Positions 20,930-30,000 of a stretch of 40,769 bases of DNA are shown piece after piece. Under the pieces are notes generated by a model, which saw nothing but the letters and a program-made list of their open reading frames with translations, had not been told where the DNA came from and did not search any database. Position numbers and translations under genes: made by a program. Where the stretch lies: assembly GCF_000963925.1 (NCBI RefSeq), contig NZ_BAMV01000044.1, forward strand, positions 1-40,769, written 5' to 3'. This DNA comes from Acetobacter cibinongensis. Its GTDB lineage: Bacteria > Pseudomonadota > Alphaproteobacteria > Acetobacterales > Acetobacteraceae. Each line of letters opens with the position of its first letter. The first letter of the stretch is position 1.

Positions 20930-22165
20930 ATGACTTCCAAGGAACTGCGCGCCAAACGGGCGAAGCTGATTGAAGACGCACGCGCCCTGACCAGCGCTGA
21001 GAGCATGACGGCCGAACAGGTGACCCAGTTTGATGCCATGATGGCTGAAGCCAGCCAGATCATGGCTCAGATCACTCGTATGGAGCAGGCAGACAATGCG
21101 GCCAAAACACTGGCTGAAGGCATTGCAGCCCGTGCGGAAGAGGGCGGCGTAAGCCCTGATCAGCAGGAAAGCGAAGAGCGGCAGCAGGAGCGCGTGTTTG
21201 TCGCATGGCTGCGGGGCGGTATTGATGCCTTGAACACGGAAGATCGTACCATCGCCATGCAGCGCGTACAGGCCTATCAGGCCAGCTTCCAGAACGACAT
21301 GGGCACCGGTACCGGCCCAGGTGGCGGCTACCTCGTCCCGCCAGCGTTTTCCGGGCAGTTGCTTGTCGCGCTGAAAGAGTATTTCACCGCGCTCAATCTG
21401 TTCGACATGATCGAAACCACCTCCGGTGCAGATCTGCCCTGGCCAACCAATGACGACACGGCCCGCCGCGCCAAAATCATTGGTGAAAACCAGCAGATCA
21501 GTAAGGGTGATATGAACTTCGGGCAGGTCAGCCTGAAAGCCTTCCTGTACGCGACTGATGCCATTCTGGTGCCATGGACGCTGTTTCAGGACAGTTTCAT
21601 GGATCTGGACGGGTTCATTCGCAACGCCATTGCCACGGCCTTTGGCCGTACTCTGGCGGATGACCTGACAACAGGCACCGGTGTTGGTATGCCGCAGGGT
21701 GTTCTGACAGGTGCCGCTGCAGGCCCGACCTCCAAAGCTGCTGATCTGGTTTATGATGACTTTGTCGAGCTGATCCACAGCGTGGACCGCGCCTACCGCA
21801 CCGGGGCCACGTTCATGATGAACGACAACACGACAAAGGCCCTGCACCTGCTGAAAGACCAGATTGGCCGCCCTCTCTGGGTGCCCAGCCTTGTCACAGG
21901 GATGCCTGACACGTTCGCCGGGTATCCGGTCACAGTCAATGAGAGCATGCCGGACATTGCAGCCGGTGCTACGCCTATCCTGTTTGGCAACCTGAAGAAC
22001 TACAAGTTCCGTATGGTAAAACAGGTTTCCGTAGTGCGCCTGAACGAGCGGTATGCGGATTACCTCCAGACTGGCTACTTCGGTTATGCCCGCTTTGGCG
22101 GCGGCTTGCCGACAGCGGCCGCACCGCTCAAAAAACTGGTCATGGCCGGCAAAGCAGGGGGCTAA
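20930..22165 (+). CDS. Major capsid protein, HK97 fold
   Basis: A 411-residue capsid protein. The first 100 residues are a helical delta/scaffold-like region (LRAKRAKLIEDARALTSAESMTAEQVTQFDAMM...). The core shows GYLVPPAFSGQLLVALKEYFTALNLFDMIETTSGADLPWPTNDDT and the C-terminal GYPVTVNESMPDIAAGATPILFGNLKNYKFRMV...GYFGYARFGGG, all typical of phage HK97 family capsids. The ATG at 20930 is preferred over the TTG at 20927, with GGAG upstream. Confidence 0.95.
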   Translation: MTSKELRAKRAKLIEDARALTSAESMTAEQVTQFDAMMAEASQIMAQITRMEQADNAAKTLAEGIAARAEEGGVSPDQQESEERQQERVFVAWLRGGIDALNTEDRTIAMQRVQAYQASFQNDMGTGTGPGGGYLVPPAFSGQLLVALKEYFTALNLFDMIETTSGADLPWPTNDDTARRAKIIGENQQISKGDMNFGQVSLKAFLYATDAILVPWTLFQDSFMDLDGFIRNAIATAFGRTLADDLTTGTGVGMPQGVLTGAAAGPTSKAADLVYDDFVELIHSVDRAYRTGATFMMNDNTTKALHLLKDQIGRPLWVPSLVTGMPDTFAGYPVTVNESMPDIAAGATPILFGNLKNYKFRMVKQVSVVRLNERYADYLQTGYFGYARFGGGLPTAAAPLKKLVMAGKAGG

Positions 22166-22171
22166 TAGCCT

Positions 22172-22792
22172 GTGATCAGCCTCTCTCTTGATGGTCCTGC
22201 CGATGCGGTCCCGCTGGCCCTGCTGGCGGACCTCAAGGCAGATCTTGCTATCTCTGACAGTAGCAGTGACGGGCGGCTGGCACGTCTGCTGCTCGATGCC
22301 TCCAGTATGGCGTTAGCTTTTATAGGCCAGCCCATCCTGTTCGGGTTATGGACAGAAGAAATCGTAATCGAACGGGCGGACCACCTGCGGGAAATCGTAT
22401 TGTCTGCCCGACCACTTCTCTCCATTCAAAGCCTGAAACGTAATGGTGCAGACTGGTCAGCGGAACAGCTTTCTGGCCTCATCCCGGACTGTAAGGCAGG
22501 CCTTCTGTCCTGCCCGCAAGTGGGGTCACAGAACTGGAAATCTGGCCATTATGTGCTGACATACAATGCCGGCTATGTGCCACCGTCCGTTGAAACCGCA
22601 GGCACAGTACCACCCATCATCAGCAGGGCCGTTATCTTAACCGCTTCCGCTCTTTGGGCGGCAGGAGATCGAGACCCAAACCTCAAATCAGAAAGTGTGC
22701 AGGGCGTTGGGTCAACCAGTTGGGCCACCGCAGCAGGAACAGGCGGCATGCCGCAAAGTGCGGCGGACATGCTGGCACCGTTCAGGGGGTAA
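22172..22792 (+). CDS. Head-tail connector (gp6-like)
   Basis: A 206-residue product from a GTG start. The N-terminal part (LALLADLKADLAISDSSSDGRLARLLLDASSMALAFIGQPI) matches the gp6/gp15 head-tail connector pattern, in which a helical bundle binds below the portal. The longer middle region contains a beta domain. Position after the capsid gene supports this. Confidence 0.8.
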   Translation: MISLSLDGPADAVPLALLADLKADLAISDSSSDGRLARLLLDASSMALAFIGQPILFGLWTEEIVIERADHLREIVLSARPLLSIQSLKRNGADWSAEQLSGLIPDCKAGLLSCPQVGSQNWKSGHYVLTYNAGYVPPSVETAGTVPPIISRAVILTASALWAAGDRDPNLKSESVQGVGSTSWATAAGTGGMPQSAADMLAPFRG

Positions 22793-22794
22793 TA

Positions 22795-23112
22795 ATGGGC
22801 TGGATCACAACATCACGCCGCCGCCAGATCCGCACCAAGGGCCGCCAGATGATTTTGGAGCACAGCGGCATCAAGGTGCCTCTTTTGGCTTATGCCCCGC
22901 CACCCACTGCTGCAGACATCCAATCGGGGGTGGCGCAGGCCTCGTTTGTAGCTGAAATTCAAGCAGATGAGGTGCAGGTCGCAGGCATTACGCCAGCCGC
23001 CAGCATGGAAATTGTCGATGGCAGCAAGTTCTACACGCTGACAGATGCAATCCCGATCTATGACCGGCAGACTATTTGCGGCTGGCGGCTGATTGCCGCA
23101 GGGGGGCAGTAA
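22795..23112 (+). CDS. Head closure / head-tail joining protein
   Basis: A 105-residue product from ATG 22795, two bases after the previous stop. The sequence (HSGIKVPLLAYAPPPTAADIQSGVAQASFVAEIQADEVQVAGITPA...YDRQTICGWRLIAAGG) looks beta-rich, as head-closure proteins are. Function is inferred mainly from gene order; the stop shares a base with the next start (TAATG). Confidence 0.6.
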   Translation: MGWITTSRRRQIRTKGRQMILEHSGIKVPLLAYAPPPTAADIQSGVAQASFVAEIQADEVQVAGITPAASMEIVDGSKFYTLTDAIPIYDRQTICGWRLIAAGGQ

Positions 23113-23555
23113 TGACCTCAGAAGCTGCCTGGAATGATACATTTGCCCGCGCAAAGAGCGTTTGCCAAAGCACGGGCCTCCAGTTGATTGACCCACTCAT
23201 TGCCTCTGTTGATGGCAGGCCAGACTGCTATTGGGTGCTCGATATCGCCAGCTCCACAGACGACCGGCTGGGTATGGGTGAAGCAGAGCAGGAAGAAACC
23301 GGGCAGATCATGCTGCACCTGATGGTGCGCAGGGCCTCCGGCATAAACACACCTAGCGCGCTGTCTCATCTCAAAAGCATGAGCAACGCATTCCGGGCAG
23401 AAAAAGTCGGACAGACCCCGCAAAACTGGCCTTCTGGTCTGTTCTATCGGGGTCAATCCACAAACCCGCCTAATCTTGATGATGCAGGCAACTGGTACGT
23501 GTTCACGCTTATGGTGGACTACACCTATCAGGATGCCATGGAGCAAACCCCATGA
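23112..23555 (+). CDS. Tail terminator-like protein
   Basis: A 147-residue product. The pattern of an N-terminal helix, QLIDP..ASVDGRPDCYWVLDIASS, a strand QIMLHLMVRRASG and a final NWYVFTLMVDYTYQD resembles tail terminator/completion proteins (DUF4128-type), which cap the tail tube. Gene order between connector and tail tube agrees. The ATG at 23112 overlaps the upstream stop. Confidence 0.65.
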   Translation: MTSEAAWNDTFARAKSVCQSTGLQLIDPLIASVDGRPDCYWVLDIASSTDDRLGMGEAEQEETGQIMLHLMVRRASGINTPSALSHLKSMSNAFRAEKVGQTPQNWPSGLFYRGQSTNPPNLDDAGNWYVFTLMVDYTYQDAMEQTP

Positions 23556-24061
23556 TGAAATTCTATCCTCTTGTTGAAACTGCCGCCGGCTCTGGCAAAT
23601 TCATGCTGTCGAGTGGTGCGCCGGTACAGACCGCCAATACCAGCGCAGCCTTGGCTCTCATTGCCCCAACGGTCGGTGCAGGCCTGCGCTTTGGCGCATG
23701 GCTGAACCGGGAAGTGGCGGGAATGCCAGAGTTCAGCCCCGCGCCCGCAGCGGAAGTCGGTAAAAGCTACTCTGTTCTGATTGAAATGGGTGGTGCAGAC
23801 CAGCCTTTCACGCTGAGCCAGTCCGTGCAGGTCTCCATGCCGTTTGATGCGTCCCTGCTGTGCCTTGCTATGCAGCAGGGGGCCAATATCCGTTACGGCC
23901 TCATGACCCTGGGCCAGCAGCCTGTACCTGCAAAGCCGGAGACGCCTGCGGCAGTAATCAGCGCTGGTTCATCTTCAGCAGATACCGCAGCAACTCTCAG
24001 TAGTGGCTCTGTGTCATCCGGAGGCAGTGCCACGGTCACGTCTGGCGGCCTTGCGGGGTAA
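23552..24061 (+). CDS. Unknown tail-region protein with Ser/Gly-rich tail
   Basis: A 169-residue product starting in an ATGA overlap. Residues 1-125 are a beta-rich domain with Leu/Ala-rich stretches; the last 40 residues are Ser/Gly/Thr-rich (SAGSSSADTAATLSSGSVSSGGSATVTSGG), like linkers of surface or decoration proteins. No family recognised. It lies just before a terminator and the tail tube gene, so it could be a minor tail or decoration protein. Confidence 0.6.
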   Translation: MMKFYPLVETAAGSGKFMLSSGAPVQTANTSAALALIAPTVGAGLRFGAWLNREVAGMPEFSPAPAAEVGKSYSVLIEMGGADQPFTLSQSVQVSMPFDASLLCLAMQQGANIRYGLMTLGQQPVPAKPETPAAVISAGSSSADTAATLSSGSVSSGGSATVTSGGLAG

Positions 24062-24111
24062 CTCCCAGCCCACACTTTCACAGCCCTGTCAGCAGGGTTT
24101 TCACTAATTCA

Positions 24112-24135
24112 GCCGCCGTATGGGCGGCTTTTTTT
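24112..24135 (+). terminator. Intrinsic terminator before the tail tube gene
   Basis: GCCGCC, a four-base GTAT loop and GGGCGGC are followed by seven T. It separates the head-tail joining genes from the tail tube gene starting at 24148. Confidence 0.8.
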
Positions 24136-24147
24136 ATGGGGTAAACC

Positions 24148-25389
24148 ATGGCGTTTACAGGTGCCACATCCGGCCTTGCTGCTGGCGCACAAACTAACGA
24201 TACCGTTCTGGACTACGCGCAGGAGGTCAATTATGGCGTGCCGCCATCTGGCAATTACCAGCTCATGCGCATTACAGGGGAAACCCTGACTAGCTCCCAG
24301 ACAACCGCCCGTCCGGATGAAATCAATCCGGTCAAGGAAGTGGCGCAATCTGTTGTCACTCAGGTACAGGCCTCCGGGTCTATTTCCGGGGCGCTGTCCA
24401 GCCAGACGTTTGATGATATGCTATCAGCGGTTATGGGGAATGATACGGGGAATATTCTAAAAAAATATCTACCAGCAAACGAAACATTTGTTCTTGTATC
24501 TAAAGATGCTGGGAATTCCGGTCAGGACTCGGTCTGGTGCGGAAATTCGACAAGTGGCGCAGTAAATGGTTTTTTCTCAGAATACAATGCTGGTAACGCG
24601 GTTGCGATAACTGATGCAAATTCTGGGAAAGTCTACTCGTCAGTTATAACCCAGATATCAGCGGACGGAGCTACTGCCCTATTTTCTCCCGGATCATTGG
24701 GGCTGGATAAGTCGGTTACGTTGTCGGGAAATTCCACAGTATCTGTTGCTGGAATTGTAAACGGCAACATTGATAAAACATACACATTCCGCAAAAAACT
24801 GCTGAGTGGCTGGCTGATGTATTCTGGCTCCTTGGTCACGCAGGTGCAGATCCAGCTTCAGCAGGGGCAGTTCGGAACGGTCAGTGTTGATGTCACCTCT
24901 AAAAGTGAAACGCGCTCAACCTCGGATGTGTCTTCTGGGAGCCTGCCTGCTCCAACCGGTATCGTTCACAACACGGTAAAAAATTTTCTTGGGGTCACGA
25001 TTTTTGGCAAGGTCCCGGCAGGGTGTGTCACGAACTGTTCCATTACACTTGCGCGGGACGGTTCGGGAAATGATTACGGGAACGGTCATGCCGATGCCTG
25101 CGGCGCTCGCTCCGGCTCGTTCACAGCCAGCGGCTCCATCGAATTCTATTTCCGCACATGGGATGAGTACGATGCCATGCTGGCGGGGACTCAGGGGCCT
25201 ATCGTTATCAAGTCTGTCGATGATGATGGCAACGGCTATGCCTTTACGTTCCTGAATGCAGCTTTGCGAAATGGCAAGGTCAACACAAGCCAGAAAAATC
25301 AGACTGTGAAAGCTACCTTCGATATTGAGGGCAACCCTCTGCCCGGTGGCACCACGTTTGCAATTTCGCGCATCACGCCTGCGGCCTGA
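24148..25389 (+). CDS. Major tail tube protein with an inserted domain
   Basis: A 413-residue protein. The N-terminal part (LDYAQEVNYGVPPSGNYQLMRITGETLTSSQTTARPDEI...VVTQVQASGSISGALSSQTFDDML) and the C-terminal part (GSIEFYFRTWDEYDAMLAG...ALRNGKVNTSQKNQTVKATFDIEG) match phage tail tube proteins. Residues about 98-212, from 24440 to 24785, are AT-richer and rich in Ser/Asn/Gly, so probably an added surface domain. Flanking terminators isolate the gene, which may set its high expression. Confidence 0.85.
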   Translation: MAFTGATSGLAAGAQTNDTVLDYAQEVNYGVPPSGNYQLMRITGETLTSSQTTARPDEINPVKEVAQSVVTQVQASGSISGALSSQTFDDMLSAVMGNDTGNILKKYLPANETFVLVSKDAGNSGQDSVWCGNSTSGAVNGFFSEYNAGNAVAITDANSGKVYSSVITQISADGATALFSPGSLGLDKSVTLSGNSTVSVAGIVNGNIDKTYTFRKKLLSGWLMYSGSLVTQVQIQLQQGQFGTVSVDVTSKSETRSTSDVSSGSLPAPTGIVHNTVKNFLGVTIFGKVPAGCVTNCSITLARDGSGNDYGNGHADACGARSGSFTASGSIEFYFRTWDEYDAMLAGTQGPIVIKSVDDDGNGYAFTFLNAALRNGKVNTSQKNQTVKATFDIEGNPLPGGTTFAISRITPAA

Positions 25390-25410
25390 TTTTTCATCGC
25401 TTCCACACAG

Positions 25411-25434
25411 GGCCGCATTGTGCGGCCTTTTTTT
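25411..25434 (+). terminator. Intrinsic terminator after the tail tube gene
   Basis: GGCCGCA, a three-base loop and TGCGGCC are followed by seven T. Together with 24112-24135 it brackets the tail tube gene. Confidence 0.85.
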
Positions 25435-25469
25435 GTTTCTTCTTTCCATATTCTTGAAGGGTTTTTCCC

Positions 25470-25931
25470 ATGGCACGTCTTTCCCGCTTTACTCGTGACG
25501 GCAACGCTCTGAACAATGGTCAGGCTATTCTTGTCGGGCCGGAAGGTGAGCAGTTCACCATCACCACACGCGGGTTCACAGCGGATTATGCTGACCGTCT
25601 GGCCGCTTTGCAGCGTGCTGCTGCAATCAAAATCAACACGGGCTTGACCCCGGCCTCTCCTGACCGCGTTACGCCCGATACGCTTCCGCCGTCTGTCGCA
25701 GACAAATGCCAGGCGCAAGCTCTTGCTGAGAAATGCATTCTTGGCGTCACCGATCTTGTAAATGATGACGGTTCGGAAATGACGGTTGAGCAGTTCAAGG
25801 AAGCTGTCCAGCAGCGGGAAAATACCGGCCTGCTCATTATGGCACTTCAGGCCGCAGGCAGTGTTGGTCTGGCCCGTAAGGCTCTGGTTGAGGATGCGGA
25901 AAAAAACTTACCGCAGCCCTCAGTTGGCTGA
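25470..25931 (+). CDS. Tail assembly chaperone, short form (G-like)
   Basis: A 153-residue product made without frameshifting. It is a small helical protein (FTRDGNALNNGQAILVGPEGEQFTITTRGFTADYADRLAALQRAAAIK...) in the place of lambda gpG, between tail tube and tape measure. Near its 3' end lies the slippery heptamer AAAAAAC in the correct phase, which lets a fraction of ribosomes shift into the next frame. It coats the tape measure during tail assembly; role from gene order and the frameshift hallmark. Confidence 0.85.
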   Translation: MARLSRFTRDGNALNNGQAILVGPEGEQFTITTRGFTADYADRLAALQRAAAIKINTGLTPASPDRVTPDTLPPSVADKCQAQALAEKCILGVTDLVNDDGSEMTVEQFKEAVQQRENTGLLIMALQAAGSVGLARKALVEDAEKNLPQPSVG

Positions 25932-26305
25932 TTGATGATGCTCCCGTTGTTGCAAAATACAATGGGTGCCCCATCCCAGAGTGGGATTGGCCTGCTGTCG
26001 ATGCTCAGGCCCGCTATGTTGAGGTGCTGCCGTGGCTCATCACGCCATGGCGGTGCTGGAATGACCTAGCGGGGGAGCGGCTCCATCAGCCGGAAGTCAT
26101 CGGCGCTGGTATGGGGGCCATACGCGGCTTTACCAAGCCTCAGCCGCTTCCTTATCGCGCCATACAGGAATGGTGTGACCGCAACCGCCTGAACGGTGAA
26201 AACCGGGAATTTGTTGTTGAATGCGTCAGCATTCTGGACCGGACCTACATCAGCCTGCGCAATGATCAGATCAAGCAGGATCTCGAAACAGCATTTAGAA
26301 AGTAA
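25470..26305 (+). CDS. Tail assembly chaperone, -1 frameshifted long form (GT-like)
   Basis: The downstream frame reads continuously from the slippery site to 26305 (LTAALSWLIDDAPVVAKYNG...DQIKQDLETAFRK) but has no convincing start of its own; the first GTG, at 26024, would cut off a well-conserved-looking part. A -1 shift at 25907 joins 146 upstream codons to 132 downstream residues, giving 278 residues. This is the gpG-T arrangement of long-tailed phages, in which the T part recruits the tail tube protein. Confidence 0.8.
25901..25930 (+). promoter_or_regulatory. -1 ribosomal frameshift signal
   Basis: The heptamer A AAA AAC (25901-25907) is in the X XXY YYZ phase of the upstream frame. 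Six bases later CAGCC (25914-25918) can pair with GGCTG (25926-25930) across a seven-base loop, a possible stimulatory hairpin. The zero-frame stop at 25929-25931 overlaps its end. Confidence 0.85.
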
Positions 26306-26310
26306 ATCGC

Positions 26311-27042
26311 ATGGCACGGCAGCGCATGGCTGAAGTCTTGTACGGTCAGGTTGCAACGATCCGTGCCAACACGCTGTCTTCTCCGGAATTGCGGTCTATG
26401 GCAGCAAATAGCTGCCGTGCCATGCGTGACAGCATCATTCAGGATGGACGCGCCTCATCCGTCTATATGACCAGCGTGGATGGACGCTTTAGGGAGCGTG
26501 AAGAGACCGTCCGGCTAGACGGGGGCATGGTCCGCTATGTCTTCTCCTATCTTGCGCAAGCAGCGGCCTATGCTCTGGCTCACTGCCAGGACCGTTCTCC
26601 AGCCCGCAGCGGCGCTTTTCGTAAAGCATGGGTTGTGCGTGTGAACGATAAGCTCTGGACCCGTCCACTGGCCGCAATACAGCCGGGGCAAAAGGTCGAA
26701 ATCGTCAACACCATGCCCTATGCCCGCAAAATCGACACAGGCGGCCAGATCACCAGTGTGCCGCCTGGTATTGTAGAGGCGGCCCGCCAAGCAACCCTAC
26801 GCCAGTTCTCCACCCTGTCAGTGCAGCGCAAATTCATTGTGTTGACCGAGGGGCAGGACGCACGTGGCGGCGCGTTGCCTTACATATTGAAGGCTCAGGG
26901 CATTGATAGCGGCCTAAGCTTCTCAAAAAAGACCGGCTTTGAGCGCCTGCGCCCGCGCAGCGTCACACGCCGGAAGGACCGCGCCGCCGGTCAAGCCCTT
27001 ACTTACCCCGCCCTTGTTCTGACGGAGACTGATGATGGCTAA
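26311..27042 (+). CDS. Tail protein, HK97 gp10-like region
   Basis: A 243-residue product. The central part (RSPARSGAFRKAWVVRVNDKLW...KVEIVNTMPYARKIDTGG) has the 'RTGxLrxS...PYAxxxExG' layout of HK97 gp10-type tail completion proteins. The N-terminal helix and basic C-terminus are not recognised. Its position between the chaperones and tape measure is unusual for gp10-like proteins, which more often precede the tail tube gene. It overlaps the tape measure gene start. Confidence 0.6.
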   Translation: MARQRMAEVLYGQVATIRANTLSSPELRSMAANSCRAMRDSIIQDGRASSVYMTSVDGRFREREETVRLDGGMVRYVFSYLAQAAAYALAHCQDRSPARSGAFRKAWVVRVNDKLWTRPLAAIQPGQKVEIVNTMPYARKIDTGGQITSVPPGIVEAARQATLRQFSTLSVQRKFIVLTEGQDARGGALPYILKAQGIDSGLSFSKKTGFERLRPRSVTRRKDRAAGQALTYPALVLTETDDG

Positions 27043-30000
27043 AGCCAGCCAGGTGAATGAAATCATCACCAAATTTTTGGTTGAAGATCAAACTGGTCAG
27101 GCCGCCGCCAGTATTGGGTCTGCTTTAGACGCACTGACAGACAAAGCAGACGCACTGGCAGATAGTGGGCAGCAGATAAGCGCTGATCTGGCCAAGGGTT
27201 TGACTACCGTTAAATCTGCCGTGCAGGACTCTGTTGCGTCTAGCCTATCTGGTGTCAGCAGGCTCATGGCCAGTACGGCCCACCTGTCTGACGGCATTGA
27301 TCAGATCAGCCACGATATCAAAATCGGTGCGGGCAATGCTGAAAATGCTTTAACGGGTGTGCAAGAAGCTGCTGACCTCACCGCAAACTCTGCCTCAGCC
27401 ATCAGCACGGCATTCAAAAACAGTCTCGGCGGAGCAAAAGGCTCTGCGTCTGATCTAATCACGGTCATGACGCAGGAAGCCGCTACAGTTGACAAAAGCT
27501 GGCAGAATGCTGCGGCACGGGCCGGTGATGGGGTGGCCAAGCTCCAGCGTCAGATCCGCCTCGCCCTTAATGAGTATGACCGTCTTAACGTGCGCGGGCA
27601 GGAAGCTGTAGCAAATGGTAGCACGCAACCGGCAGATGTTGACCGTACTTTAAGCGCAAAAAAACAACAGATTGACAGCCTCATTCAGCAAGAAGCCCGT
27701 CTGCGGGTGGATCTGGTGGCCACGGCAGATAGCTTCGCTGACATGGCTGAAAGCGGGGCCAGTGCAAGTGAAGTCACGTCCCGTCTGACTGCCGCACAAG
27801 CAGCAGAAATTCTGTCTCTCCGCACCCTGAAAAGCGCCTATGACACGGGCAATTTGTCCCTGTCTGGCTACCAGAAAGGTGTGGAAGACGTCACCACTGC
27901 TTATGAAAGTCTGGGCACGGCAGCAAATGCAGCCTTGCAGCGTCTGTCTTCCGGTACACAGCAGAGAATAAACACTGTCACAGGTGTCTCAGCATCGGCT
28001 CCGGAAACAGACAGCCGCAAGGGCGATTTTGAAGCTGCCGCCGCAGAGGCAGATAAACTGCGGGCTGAACTGGTCCCGCGTGCCGCTGCCCAGCGTGATT
28101 ACACAGCAGCGCAAGAGAAAGCGGCGCAGGCTCTTGCCTCAAATATCATCTCTCAAAAAGAATATGATGACTATGTAAGCAAAGCCAAAACGAGCCTGGA
28201 CCGGCAGAGCGCATCACTTGGCGGGAACGGAGCGGCAGCAAAGCTCACTGCGTTCGAGATGGGTATTCTTGCGGATGAAACCCATAAATTCTTTGACCAG
28301 GTGCTTGCCGGTGGCAGCGCCATGCAGGCTGCGTTCTACCAGGTGCCCAATATGGTGCAGGTCATGGGCGGCCTGCGGGCCAGCATTGGCCGTGTCGCCA
28401 GTGCTTTGCTGGGTCCAGGTGCCTTAATCGCTGGCCTTGCGGCCGGTGGGGTAGCACTCGGCGCGATGGAATATGCAGCAGAGGAAGAGGAAGAGCGTCT
28501 GGCGGGTCTTGGCCAGCGCCTGCGGGCTACGCGGCAGGACTATTCCGATATTGCCACGGCATCTGAGCAGGCGGCACGCAAACTGCATAAAGATGAAGAT
28601 GGGCTTTCTTTGTCAGATAGCCGCACTGTCGTGCAAACCATTGTCTCTGTTCCCACTGTGGATCGCACCGAAATTGCCCGTCTGACAACAGACGCCCGGA
28701 ATCTGTCCACTATTCTGGGCACTACTGTTCCGGAAGCAGCAAAGACGATGGCGCAGGCTCTGCAAGATCCCGCCAAAGCGGCGCAGGACTTTGCGCAGCA
28801 GGGATTGCAGGGGTTTGATGCCGGTCTCATCCTGTCTGTGCAGCACATGCAGCAAATGGGCGACCGTACTGGGGCGCTGAGTGCTGTGCTCAAGACGTTG
28901 GAAGCCGACACGCAAGGCGCAGCAGACCGTGCGCTGACACCCCTTCAGCAGGCACTGAAAAAACTGAAGGATGAGACTGGCGGTGTCGGTGATGTTCTGA
29001 CGTTCACGTTTGAGCATATCGGCAGCGGTATTGTCAGCATGGCCGCCACGAGCGTGAGCAAGCTTAACGAGATCATAGAAAAGCTTGAAAAACTGAAAAC
29101 AAGCACTGCGGTTTCCACCGTCTCTGGTTGGGGGGCATGGCTGTATGGCGAAGTGGAGGGCGCTGTAGAGCATCTTGTGCCCAGCACGCTTGCGCATGTC
29201 ATGCAGCAGGGCAACACGTCTGACCCGCAGTTCAAAAGTCCAGCGGAAGCAGTCACTCCCAAAACTGTTACAAACCAGACAGATGCCCAGAGCGCCCAGG
29301 CGGCCAAAGCAATGCTGGACACGGTGGCTGCTGAGCAGGGTTTGAGCAGTGATGCGTCCTGGTTGCTGCACAAAATCCAACCGCAGGAAAGCAGCACAGG
29401 CCAGTATAAAGCCGGGCAGCTCGTCCAATCGTCTGCCGGTGCAATCGGGGCGTTGCAGGTCATGCCAAGCAATGCTGCTGGTTTTGACCTGACGGATCTG
29501 CACGGCAATGAAAGTGCCGCAGCAAAGCTGCTCAAGGGCTATTACTCAAAATATGACGGTGATCTCACTCTCACCGCCATGGCTTATAACTGGGGGCCAA
29601 AAAATGTTGATAAATGGCTTCAGAATGGTTCTGACCCCAATGCGTTGCCGCAGGAGACACAGAACTATGTAGCCAATACAACAGAGGGAGCAGCCTACGG
29701 CCCGCAAACTCTGGCAGGTTTTCGCGCTCAATCTGATGCCTACATCAGCAAAGGGGATTCCAGTACAGCCGGGCAAATGGCTGACTTGCAGCGTACGTAC
29801 GCAGGACAGAAAACTGCGCTGGATGCTCTCAATAAAGCTTACCAGGCGGGCGATCCACAGATTACGGATTATGCCGGGTCTGTAAAAATCCTGAAAGACC
29901 AGATGGACGCAACCAGCGCTGCCATCGCCAACCTGCGTAACCCTGTTGAAGAACTGGATCATACTCAGGATCTGGCGGCCCGCAGTGCTGCTGGGCTGAC

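Noticed and set aside
20561..21847. 428-codon minus-strand frame
   Set aside because: Fully antisense to the protease end and the major capsid gene; no recognisable domain and shadow-like composition.
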